From assembly GCA_023397655.1 (NCBI GenBank), contig JAEWTW010000012.1, positions 119,802 to 183,801 of the forward strand: DNA of 64,000 nucleotides. The letters are read 5' to 3'. The translations under genes were made by a program, and so were the position numbers. This document shows positions 34,449 to 42,319 of the stretch, in pieces (the first letter of the stretch is position 1; each line of letters begins with the position of its first letter). The notes beneath the pieces are model-generated. The model searched no databases. It was not told where the DNA came from and saw only the letters and a program-made list of their open reading frames with translations. This DNA comes from Bacillota bacterium. Its GTDB lineage: Bacteria > Bacillota > Clostridia > Christensenellales > SZUA-584.

Positions 34449-35383
34449 GTGACAGAAAGGTGTGGCTAACGGATACCACTTTGCGAGACGGTGAGCAGGG
34501 CTGCGGCATCGCGTTGAGCATAGATGACAAGGTGCGGCTGGCGCAGCTGCTGGATGAAGCTGGCTTTTACCAGATAGAAGCGGGCATCCCCGCGATGGGG
34601 AGCTGCGAGAAGAACGCGATTGAGCGCATTATGGATGTCCGCAAATACGCAAAGATTACTGCGTGGAACCGGATGCGCCGGGAGGACATCGCCCACAGCA
34701 TCGACTGCGCGCCGGACATCATCCACATCAGCGCACCGGTATCCGACTTGCTGGTACATGCAATGCTCAAGAAGGATCGTGCATGGATCAGCAAAACGTT
34801 GACCGACTGCGTGGCATATGCACAGGACAAAGGATTTGACGTGACGGCGGGCTTTCAGGACGCCTCGCGTGCGGATGTGGGTTTTATGGCATCGCTGGCC
34901 TGCACCATGCAGCGGATGGGCGTTAAGTCGGTGCGGCTGGCGGACACGGTGGGCATACTCACACCGCTGAGGGCGCGCAGGCTGCTGGAGCGGCTGACGT
35001 CCGAAACGGATCTGCCTTTTGGCATACACGCGCATAACGATTTAGGGATGGCGACAGCTGTCGCAGCGGAGGCCGTGAAAGGAGGGGCGGTGTACGTCGA
35101 TACCACTCTTTTCGGTATCGGCGAGCGGGCCGGAAACTGCGATTCATATAAATTTATGGCTTATGGACAAAGCCGGTTCCAGGTGAAACCCGATATCGCG
35201 GAGCTGAGCAACCTGCAAAGCAGAGCGGAACTTATTCTGTTTCGACGCGAACGGGACAATGCATGGAGCCAGGCAAAAAAGGAGGAAATGTATGAAAAGG
35301 TTTTTGAAAAGCTTGCTGATCACACTGATGGTATTGATGGCACTGGCGGGGCTTGTGGCCTGTGCGCCTGCGCCGGCAGCTGA
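34445..35383 (+). CDS. nifV(alpha): Homocitrate synthase, alpha subunit (catalytic NifV), 3' end overlaps modA
   Basis: 312 aa as read in one frame. N-terminal catalytic barrel: WLTDTTLRDGEQGCG, EAGIPAMGSCEKNAI, ADTVGILTPLRARRL and the metal-binding HAHNDLGMAT with FGIGERAGN. It condenses acetyl-CoA with 2-oxoglutarate. After about residue 276 the frame runs 92 nt into modA, producing an atypical Gly/Cys-rich tail (DGTGGACGLCACAGS) that is simply the modA signal peptide in another frame. A slippery site at that point would restore a normal end near 282 aa. Catalytic identity is secure; the C terminus is uncertain. Confidence 0.9.
   Translation: MSDRKVWLTDTTLRDGEQGCGIALSIDDKVRLAQLLDEAGFYQIEAGIPAMGSCEKNAIERIMDVRKYAKITAWNRMRREDIAHSIDCAPDIIHISAPVSDLLVHAMLKKDRAWISKTLTDCVAYAQDKGFDVTAGFQDASRADVGFMASLACTMQRMGVKSVRLADTVGILTPLRARRLLERLTSETDLPFGIHAHNDLGMATAVAAEAVKGGAVYVDTTLFGIGERAGNCDSYKFMAYGQSRFQVKPDIAELSNLQSRAELILFRRERDNAWSQAKKEEMYEKVFEKLADHTDGIDGTGGACGLCACAGS
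35275..35295 (+). other. Slippery heptamer and hidden stop at the nifV(alpha)-modA junction
   Basis: In the nifV(alpha) frame the codons GCA-AAA-AAG form A-AAA-AAG (35275-35281), the heptamer used for -1 frameshifting in dnaX. A -1 slip gives four more codons (GGA GGA AAT GTA) and then TGA at 35293-35295, overlapping the modA ATG at 35292 as ATGA. A GGAGG motif follows directly. One missing A in a sequenced homopolymer would look the same. Confidence 0.5.
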
Positions 35384-36203
35384 AACACCCTCGCCTACCA
35401 TTTCGGCTGCGGATACAGAAGCACCGACGGAAGCGCCCACAGAGGAGCCGATGCCCGAGCCGGAACCAGTTGAACTGACGGTGTTTGCCGCCGCCAGCAT
35501 GACCGAAACGTTAACGGAGATCGGCGAAATGTACAAGGCGGTTGCGCCCGATGTGACGGTCACGTTCAATTTTGAATCGTCCGGAACGCTCAAAACGCAG
35601 ATCGAGGAGGGTGCGGTGTGCGACCTGTTCATCTCCGCCGCGCAGAAGCAGATGAACAATCTGGATTCATCCAAAAGCGGCGACGATAACCCGGACGGTC
35701 TGGACTTCGTGGAACAGGGCACAAGAATCAACCTGCTGGAGAACAAGGTAACGCTGGTGGTTCCCGAAGGCAATCCAAAGGGCGTGGAGAGCTTTGACGA
35801 CATGGCCGCGAAGCTGAAAAGCGGCGATATATTGCTGGCCATGGGCAATAGTGACGTGCCAGTGGGCCAGTATACACAAAAGATATTCGCGTTCTACGAG
35901 CTGGACGAGGCTGCGCTTGCTTCGGCGGGCTGCCTCACCTATGGTACCAACGTCAAGGAGGTGACCACTCAGGTCACCGAGGCCAGCGTGGACTGCGGCG
36001 TCATCTACTGCACCGACGCGTTCAGCGCGGGCCTGACTATATTAGACTACGCAACGGCGGATATGTGCGGACAGGTCATCTATCCCGCCGCGGTGCTGAA
36101 GCAAAGCCAGAATAAAGATGCGGCCAAAAGCTTTCTCGATTACCTCCAAACTGAAGAATGCATGGCTGTGTTTGAAAAGGTGGGCTTCAGCCCTGCGGCA
36201 TAG
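35292..36203 (+). CDS. modA: Molybdate ABC transporter substrate-binding lipoprotein
   Basis: 303 aa. Signal peptide with lipobox (MALAGLVAC), an acidic Pro/Glu/Thr linker, then the ModA fold starting ELTVFAAASMTETLTEIGEM. Further family motifs are FNFESSGTLKTQIEEGAVCD, DLFISAAQKQM and GNSDVPVGQYTQKIF. It binds molybdate outside the membrane for the cofactor made by the upstream genes. GGAGG lies 6-7 nt before the ATG at 35292. The overlap with nifV(alpha) suggests translational coupling. Confidence 0.94.
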   Translation: MKRFLKSLLITLMVLMALAGLVACAPAPAAETPSPTISAADTEAPTEAPTEEPMPEPEPVELTVFAAASMTETLTEIGEMYKAVAPDVTVTFNFESSGTLKTQIEEGAVCDLFISAAQKQMNNLDSSKSGDDNPDGLDFVEQGTRINLLENKVTLVVPEGNPKGVESFDDMAAKLKSGDILLAMGNSDVPVGQYTQKIFAFYELDEAALASAGCLTYGTNVKEVTTQVTEASVDCGVIYCTDAFSAGLTILDYATADMCGQVIYPAAVLKQSQNKDAAKSFLDYLQTEECMAVFEKVGFSPAA

Positions 36204-36215
36204 TACTGTAGCGGC

Positions 36216-36246
36216 GGACGGCATGCGGGTTTTCCGTATGCCGTCC
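36216..36246 (+). promoter_or_regulatory. Hairpin between modA and modB
   Basis: GGACGGCATGCGG pairs with CCGTATGCCGTCC (13 bp, one G-U, 5-nt loop). No T-run follows. Likely an intercistronic stabiliser or attenuator that keeps modA message more abundant than modBC, as is usual for binding proteins. Confidence 0.6.
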
Positions 36247-36275
36247 CGCCCAAAAGCGAGGTAAGTGAGGTCGTT

Positions 36276-36947
36276 ATGGAATGGTATCCCCTTTGGAACA
36301 GTTTGAGGATCGCCGCCGCGGCATGCGCGGTCGTCTTTTTCTCAGGGATATTGCTGGCATACTACGTGGCGCGGCTGCCCCGCCTTCTGAAAGGCATACT
36401 GGACGTGGTGCTGACGCTGCCGCTGGTGCTGCCGCCGACGGTGTGCGGGTGGTTTTTGCTGCTGGTGTTTGGTCTCAAGCACCCGTTGGGCCAGTTTTTG
36501 CAGCAGTTCGGCATACAGTTTGTGATGACGTGGTACGGCGGCATACTGGCTTCGGCGGTGGTCGCGTTTCCGCTGATGTACCGGACGGCGCGCGGCGCAT
36601 TTGAGAGCTTTGACGAGACGCTGGGCTGGAGCGGAAAAACGCTGGGGCTGTCCAACACGTTTATATTCTGGCGCGTACGCATGCCCGCCTGCAGGCAGGG
36701 CATACTGGCGGGAACGGTGCTGGCGTTCGCGCGGGCACTGGGCGAATACGGAGCGACCAGCATGCTCATTGGCTACACGCCGGGCCGCACCGCCACGATA
36801 TCCACCACGGTCTATCAGCTGTGGCGCACCAACGACGACGCCGGCGCTTTAAAATGGGTGATCGTCAACCTTGCCATCAGCGCGGTGGTGCTGCTGGCGG
36901 TAAACCTGCTGGAACGTAAAAACGGTCAGAGGAGGCGAGCGGCATGA
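36276..36947 (+). CDS. modB: Molybdate ABC transporter permease
   Basis: 223 aa, about five spans. The ModB-type EAA loop reads FESFDETLGWSGKTLGLSNT and the preceding conserved segment is LPLVLPPTVCGWFLLLVFG. The C-terminal part has FARALGEYGATSMLIGY, typical of molybdate/sulfate permeases. Overlaps modC by 4 nt. Confidence 0.95.
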   Translation: MEWYPLWNSLRIAAAACAVVFFSGILLAYYVARLPRLLKGILDVVLTLPLVLPPTVCGWFLLLVFGLKHPLGQFLQQFGIQFVMTWYGGILASAVVAFPLMYRTARGAFESFDETLGWSGKTLGLSNTFIFWRVRMPACRQGILAGTVLAFARALGEYGATSMLIGYTPGRTATISTTVYQLWRTNDDAGALKWVIVNLAISAVVLLAVNLLERKNGQRRRAA

Positions 36948-37987
36948 GCCTTGACGTAAGCATCAAAATGCGGCTGGGCCGTTTTTCGCTGGACATCGCC
37001 TTTAAGTCCGACCATGGGGTCACGGGGTTGCTGGGCGCGTCGGGCTGCGGGAAGACGCTGACGCTCAAATGCATATCCGGTATCATGGCGCCGGACGAAG
37101 GCCGTATCGTGCTGAACGGCGTCACGCTGTTCGACAGCGAAAAGCATATCAGCCTGCCGCCGCAGCAAAGGCGGGTGGGTTACCTGTTCCAGAACTACGC
37201 GCTGTTCCCCAACATGACGGTGGAACAGAACATCGCCTGCGGCCTGCATACTGAGAAGGACAGGAAAAAGCGCGCAAAAGCCGTGGCGGAGATGATTGAA
37301 AAGATGCGCCTCGGCGGGTTGGAAAAGCAGCGTCCGCCGCAGCTGTCCGGCGGTCAGCAGCAGCGCGCAGCGCTCGCCCGTATACTCGTAGGGCAGCCCG
37401 AAACGCTGTTGCTGGACGAGCCGTTCAGCGCGCTGGACAGCCACCTGAAGGATCAGTTGTTGATCGAGCTGCAGCACAATTTGAAAAACTACGGCGGGGA
37501 CACTCTGCTGGTCACGCACAGCCGCGACGAAGCCTATCAGCTGTGCGATACGCTGGCGGTGGTGGACAACGGCCGGCTGTCGCGCATGGGCGGCACAAAG
37601 GAAGTCTTTGCCGACCCGGCGACCCGCACGGCGGCCGCGCTGACAGGCTGTAAGAATATCGTTGCCGCGAAGAAAGCGGGAAATACGGCGGTGTGCGTGC
37701 CGGAATGGGGCCTCACCTTCGATGCCAGGCGGCCTGTGGAAGACAGCCTCTGCGCCATCGGCGTACGCGCCCACTGCTTCAGCGAGGAAACTGCGGAGAA
37801 CGCCCTGCCCATACGCATCATTGAGCAGGTTGAGGAGCCTTTTGAATGGACGTTCAAGTTCGCTTATCCCAAACAGCGCGAAGACAGCGAACCGGTATGG
37901 TGGCGTATCGCCAAGACGGAGAGTCCATCCGTTTCACCAAAATCCATTGGCCTGAAGCCTCAAAACGTTCTGCTTCTTTACAGATAA
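36944..37987 (+). CDS. modC: Molybdate ABC transporter ATP-binding protein
   Basis: 347 aa. Walker A GASGCGKTLTLKCISG, Q-loop YLFQNYALFPNMTVEQN, signature LSGGQQQRAALARIL, Walker B LLLDEPFSALDSHL and H-loop VTHSRDEAYQL. The C-terminal third is a diverged TOBE-like domain (residues about 235-345). It ends one base before the stop of the convergent glycerate kinase gene, with no obvious terminator between them. Confidence 0.95.
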   Translation: MSLDVSIKMRLGRFSLDIAFKSDHGVTGLLGASGCGKTLTLKCISGIMAPDEGRIVLNGVTLFDSEKHISLPPQQRRVGYLFQNYALFPNMTVEQNIACGLHTEKDRKKRAKAVAEMIEKMRLGGLEKQRPPQLSGGQQQRAALARILVGQPETLLLDEPFSALDSHLKDQLLIELQHNLKNYGGDTLLVTHSRDEAYQLCDTLAVVDNGRLSRMGGTKEVFADPATRTAAALTGCKNIVAAKKAGNTAVCVPEWGLTFDARRPVEDSLCAIGVRAHCFSEETAENALPIRIIEQVEEPFEWTFKFAYPKQREDSEPVWWRIAKTESPSVSPKSIGLKPQNVLLLYR

Positions 37988-37988
37988 G

Positions 37989-39146
37989 CTATAAGGTGCC
38001 ATTCCCTTTAGCAATGGAAAAAGCCGCTCTCATAATCCTCATCGTTCTGCTGACCGATTTTTTCAGCAGGTCTTCGACATTCTCTATCGCGTCGTTTAAT
38101 GCCATCGGTTTGTCAACAATGCTGATGATGGAATCTATTCCGTATTCATATACGCTTTCCGCACCGTCGCCGATCGCACCGACCACAGCAATAACCGGTA
38201 TGTTGTATTGTTTCGCCCGTCTCGCGACGCCGACGGGGACCTTGCCAAATACCGACTGGGAATCTATTTTTCCTTCACCGGTGATGACCAGATCGGCAAC
38301 CCTAAGATGCTTTTCAAAATCCAATGCGTCCAACACAATTTCAATCCCCGACTGAATGGTCGCATTGCAGAACGCGATCAGCCCCGCAGGAAGGCCTCCT
38401 GCCGCTCCCGTTCCCGGTACATTCAAAATTGATATACCCAGCTGCTCTTCAATGATATCAGCATAATGATGAAGATTGGCATCCAGAATCTCCACCATTC
38501 TTTCGTCCGCGCCCTTTTGCGGTCCGAACACATGAGAAGCGCCGTTTTTTCCGCACAGCGGATTGCTCACATCGCAAGCCGCAACGATTTCACAGCTTCT
38601 GAGCCTTTGGTCGCCGTTGGTGCAGTCTATCGTACACAGCCTGCCCAGCTCTCCGCCTCCAAAGCCAAGTTCGGCCCCCCGTTCATCCTTAAACGAGAAA
38701 CCGAGGGCCTGCGCCATTCCCATTCCGCCGTCATTGGTGGCGCTCCCTCCAATCCCAAGGATAATCCTCTTGCAGCCCAAATCCAAAGCGGCCCGCATGA
38801 GCTCTCCTGTTCCGTAAGTCGTGGTCTTCCTGGGATCCCTTTCGTCGGCTTCAAGCAAGGGCAGTCCTGAAGCCGCTGCCATCTCTATCACAGCTGTATG
38901 ATCATTCATCAGTGCAAACGCGGCGTCTATTTTTCTTCCGAGAGGATCGGAAACCTGTACTGTTACCCTTCTGCATGAGGTGGCGGCAACAAAAGAATCA
39001 ACGGTTCCTTCCCCTCCGTCCGCGACGGGCAGTGAAACGACTTCGGCTTCGGGAAATACTTCTTTTATCCCTGCTTTCATCATTTCACATGCACGTACCG
39101 CGGATATACTGCCTTTAAAGGAATCAGGTGCAACGACGATTTTCAT
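37989..39146 (-). CDS. Glycerate kinase (GlxK/GarK family)
   Basis: 385 aa. Begins MKIVVAPDSFKGSISAVRAC, has LPVADGGEGTVDSFVA, the IGGSATNDGGMGMAQALG nucleotide/substrate loop, VPGTGAAGGLPAGL and DLVITGEGKIDSQSVFGKVP, all hallmarks of type-II glycerate kinases. It phosphorylates D-glycerate to 2- or 3-phosphoglycerate. The ATG abuts the stop of the upstream glutamate dehydrogenase gene, so the two are cotranscribed; the metabolic link is not obvious. Confidence 0.94.
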   Translation of the reverse strand: MKIVVAPDSFKGSISAVRACEMMKAGIKEVFPEAEVVSLPVADGGEGTVDSFVAATSCRRVTVQVSDPLGRKIDAAFALMNDHTAVIEMAAASGLPLLEADERDPRKTTTYGTGELMRAALDLGCKRIILGIGGSATNDGGMGMAQALGFSFKDERGAELGFGGGELGRLCTIDCTNGDQRLRSCEIVAACDVSNPLCGKNGASHVFGPQKGADERMVEILDANLHHYADIIEEQLGISILNVPGTGAAGGLPAGLIAFCNATIQSGIEIVLDALDFEKHLRVADLVITGEGKIDSQSVFGKVPVGVARRAKQYNIPVIAVVGAIGDGAESVYEYGIDSIISIVDKPMALNDAIENVEDLLKKSVSRTMRIMRAAFSIAKGNGTL

Positions 39147-40409
39147 TTACGGAAAAATACCCCTTATCGTTTTGGCTTTGACGACCCGGTCAAGCGCCAC
39201 CATATAAGCCGCTATGCGCAGTGACACGTCTTTTTCTTTGGCAAGGCTGTATACCTCATCAAAGCTTCGAATCATGATTTTCTTCAGCATGGCGTACACT
39301 TCGTGCTCGTCCCAGAATATTGCCTGAAGGTTTTGTACCCATTCAAAATACGACACGACCACGCCGCCGGCATTGGCCAATATATCCGGCACAACGATGA
39401 CACCCTTTTCATTCAGTATTGCGTCCGCTTCCGTCGTCGTCGGTCCGTTTGCGCCTTCCACAATCACTTTTGCCTTGACATTGCGGGCAATGTCCCTGGT
39501 GATCTGGTTTTCCAGAGCAGCGGGCACCAGCACATCGATATCCAGCATCAGCAGCTCCTCGTTCGTCACTTCACAGCTGCCTTTTTCCTCATAACCCTTT
39601 AGGGACTGGTTGGCCTGGGCATACTGTAAAGCTGCCTCAACATTTAAACCCCTTTCGTTGTACACCCCGCCGCATACGTCGCTTATCGCCACGACGTTGT
39701 AGCCTTTTTCATAGAAAAGCCGCGCCGCCGTACCGCCCACATTACCGAAGCCCTGAACGGCTATCCTGGCCTTTTGCATGGGGATGCCCGAACGAAATGC
39801 GATCTCGTCCGTCACGATGGACACACCGCGACCCGTCGCTTCCCGCCGGCCGAGCGACCCACCGATCTCGATGGGCTTTCCGGTCACGACCCCTGGCACC
39901 GCATAGCCTTTGAACATGCTGTAGGTATCCATGATCCAGCCCATGACGCGCGCGTCGGTATTCACATCGGGCGCGGGAATGTCCTTTTCCGGCCCAAGCA
40001 GCGGCAGTATGGCCGCCGTATAGCGCCTGGTCAGGCGTGACAGCTCGCGCGTGCTCAGGCAAGTCGGATCAACTTCTATACCGCCTTTTGCGCCGCCGTA
40101 GGGTATGTTAACGACCGCACACTTCCACGTCATCCAGGCCGCAAGCGCCTTCACTTCGTCAAGATCCACATCCGGATGGAACCGAATGCCACCCTTACAG
40201 GGACCTCTGGAGCTGCAGTGCTGTATTCTGTAGCCCGTGAAAACTTTCAGCGTCCCGTCGTCCATCTCCACCGGAACCGCCACTTTCAATTCACGCTCAG
40301 GGTACCGCAGCGCATTGTAGTCGTTCAGCGTAAAGCCCAATTTTTCCGCCGCAACGTCCAGGACATGCAGCATTTCACTGTACGGATCGTATTTCTTTGT
40401 TTGAGACAT
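39147..40409 (-). CDS. Glutamate dehydrogenase (Glu/Leu/Phe/Val dehydrogenase family)
   Basis: 420 aa. Substrate-domain motifs GPCKGGIRFHPDVDLDEV and NIPYGGAKGGIEVDP carry the catalytic lysines. The Rossmann part contains IAVQGFGNVGGTAARLFYEK, and VPAALENQITRDIA and VEGANGPTTTEADAIL are family signatures. It interconverts 2-oxoglutarate plus ammonium and glutamate, plausibly tied to nitrogen assimilation next to the nif region. AAGGGG precedes the ATG at 40409. Cofactor preference (NAD or NADP) is not readable. Confidence 0.94.
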   Translation of the reverse strand: MSQTKKYDPYSEMLHVLDVAAEKLGFTLNDYNALRYPERELKVAVPVEMDDGTLKVFTGYRIQHCSSRGPCKGGIRFHPDVDLDEVKALAAWMTWKCAVVNIPYGGAKGGIEVDPTCLSTRELSRLTRRYTAAILPLLGPEKDIPAPDVNTDARVMGWIMDTYSMFKGYAVPGVVTGKPIEIGGSLGRREATGRGVSIVTDEIAFRSGIPMQKARIAVQGFGNVGGTAARLFYEKGYNVVAISDVCGGVYNERGLNVEAALQYAQANQSLKGYEEKGSCEVTNEELLMLDIDVLVPAALENQITRDIARNVKAKVIVEGANGPTTTEADAILNEKGVIVVPDILANAGGVVVSYFEWVQNLQAIFWDEHEVYAMLKKIMIRSFDEVYSLAKEKDVSLRIAAYMVALDRVVKAKTIRGIFP

Positions 40410-40888
40410 GACAATCCCCTTTCAAACTGTTTGCTGATAGTGTGTCGCGTGGCTGTTGAACATTTGAGGAGCATCCAGAATGAGTTTGAAAACAACGGAA
40501 GCTTGCATTCAGATCAGATCCTTTCGTTCCAGCGCCGTGGCTGTTCGTCCTTCAAAAAAGTGTCTGTTTCTTAATGTGCCGCTGCCGGTCATGTCCCGCG
40601 AAAAAGCCGCCCGATAGAGACGCTGCTGCCTACGGGATCTTTGAAGCGCCAGCGCCATTGCTGAACGAACAAAGTCTTTTTTTAAAATTATTCCTACTAA
40701 CTGGTCAGAATATCCGCGCCGGATTTTGAAAAGTAATTAGAGTAAGCCCTGGGTACCGTTTCTTTTGCCATATACAGGTTTGGTGCTTCCCGCTTTGATG
40801 CCAAACTCATCGGCTTTCTATATATTACGGCAAATTTTCACGGCATGCAAGAGAGATTTTGTGGATAGGCATCTTCGAATATAATATG
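40410..40888. other. Intergenic region, no gene recognised
   Basis: About 480 bases upstream of glutamate dehydrogenase and behind the xylA terminator. It must contain the gdh promoter. No convincing promoter pair, RNA gene or coding frame was seen. Confidence 0.4.
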
Positions 40889-40928
40889 AAAAAAAGGGCT
40901 TGCTGCCCGTAAGCACAGGCGCAAGCCC
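40889..40928 (-). terminator. Intrinsic terminator of the xylA operon
   Basis: On the minus strand GGGCTTGC ... GCAAGCCC (8 bp, 17-nt loop) is followed by TTTTTTT. It lies 25 nt after the xylA stop codon. Confidence 0.88.
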
Positions 40929-40953
40929 CTCTGTTGAGTGTTGTTGGTGTTTC

Positions 40954-42273
40954 TCAGACGCTCATAATGTATTCGTTGAGTATCGACTCCAGATATTCCT
41001 GCATACCGGAGCTGTTCTCGATGGGCGCCATATCCAGAGCGTAAGCTTCCAGCGACTTGAAGTCCGCCTTGCCTTCGGTGATGGTCTTGCCGATGCCGTC
41101 CGAATAGCTGGCATAACGATCCGCCACAAATTTGTCCAGCACACCGTCGTCCACAATCTTCTGCGCGGCCTTGAGGCCCTTCGCAAAGCCGTCCATGCCC
41201 GCCGCATGCGCGTAGAATATGTCTTCGGGCTTGTAGGACGCGCGGCGCGGCTTGGCGTCGAAGTTGAGCCCGCCTTTGGTGAAGCCGCCCATTTTGAGCA
41301 CTTCCAACATGCACAGCGTGGTGGTATACAGGTCGGTGGGGAACTGGTCGGTATCCCAGCCCAGCAGCATGTCGCCCTGGTTCGCGTCGATGGAGCCCAG
41401 CATGCCGTTGGTGCGCGCCACCGCGAGGTCGTGCTGGAAGGTATGCCCCGCCAGCGTCGCGTGGTTGGCTTCGACGTTAAATTTGAAATAGTCGGCCAGC
41501 CCGTAGGTACGCAGGAACGCGATGCCGGACGCCACGTCAAAATCGTACTGGTGCTTGGTGGGTTCCTTGGGCTTGGGCTCAATCAGGAACTGTCCGCCGA
41601 AGCCAATCTCCTTAGCGTAGTCCACTGCCATGTGCATGAAACGAGCGAGGTTATCCTGCTCCCGCTTCATATCGGTATTCAGCAGCGTCTCGTAGCCCTC
41701 GCGGCCGCCCCAGAACACGTAGTTCTCGCCGCCCAGCTCCTTGGTCACTTCCATCGCCTTTTTCACCTGTCCCGCCGCGAACGCAAACACATCCGCGTTG
41801 CAGGAGGTGGAAGCGCCATGCATGAACCGTGGGTTGGAGAACAGGTTCGCCGTGCCCCACAGCAGCTTGATGCCCGTGTCCGCTATCATCTTTTTGATCA
41901 GGCCCACGATCTCATCCAGATTCTTGTTGGACTCCCGCAGCGTCGCGCCCTCGGGGGCAATGTCGCGGTCGTGGAAGCAGAAATACTCGATGCCAAGCTT
42001 CTGCATGATTTCAAACGCGGCATATACGCGCTCCTTCGCCATTTCCATGGGTGAGGAGGCGCTCTGCCAGGGCCTGATTGCCGTGCCCGGACCGAACGGG
42101 TCGCCGCCTTCGCCGCACATTGTGTGCCAGTACGCGAGCGAGAACTTGAGCTGCTGCTTCATCGTTTTGCCGCCCACCAGCGCATCCGCGTCATACTGCC
42201 GGAAGCACAAACCGGGCGCGAATCTGTCCTGTGTGAACTCTACCTTTTTAACACCGGGAAAATACTCTTTCAT
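40954..42273 (-). CDS. xylA: Xylose isomerase
   Basis: 439 aa class II enzyme converting D-xylose to D-xylulose (and some glucose to fructose). Active-site motifs FCFHDRDIAPEG, FWGGREGYETLLNTD, EPKPKEPTKHQYD, NVEANHATLAGHTFQHDL and DANQGDMLLGWDTDQFPTD contain the catalytic His/Asp pair and the two-metal ligands. I start at the ATG at 42273, 7 nt after AAGGAG. Last gene of the kinase-binding protein-regulator operon, ending at a strong terminator. No xylulokinase is in the window. Confidence 0.97.
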   Translation of the reverse strand: MKEYFPGVKKVEFTQDRFAPGLCFRQYDADALVGGKTMKQQLKFSLAYWHTMCGEGGDPFGPGTAIRPWQSASSPMEMAKERVYAAFEIMQKLGIEYFCFHDRDIAPEGATLRESNKNLDEIVGLIKKMIADTGIKLLWGTANLFSNPRFMHGASTSCNADVFAFAAGQVKKAMEVTKELGGENYVFWGGREGYETLLNTDMKREQDNLARFMHMAVDYAKEIGFGGQFLIEPKPKEPTKHQYDFDVASGIAFLRTYGLADYFKFNVEANHATLAGHTFQHDLAVARTNGMLGSIDANQGDMLLGWDTDQFPTDLYTTTLCMLEVLKMGGFTKGGLNFDAKPRRASYKPEDIFYAHAAGMDGFAKGLKAAQKIVDDGVLDKFVADRYASYSDGIGKTITEGKADFKSLEAYALDMAPIENSSGMQEYLESILNEYIMSV

Positions 42274-42319
42274 CCTTTTCTCCTTATAAGTTATATAAAT
42301 GTCTTTGAACACAGAGGCA

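Noticed and set aside
40900..42054. 384-codon plus-strand frame opposite xylA
   Set aside because: Antisense shadow of a GC-rich, well-conserved gene; composition is Arg/His/Val-rich with no recognisable motif.
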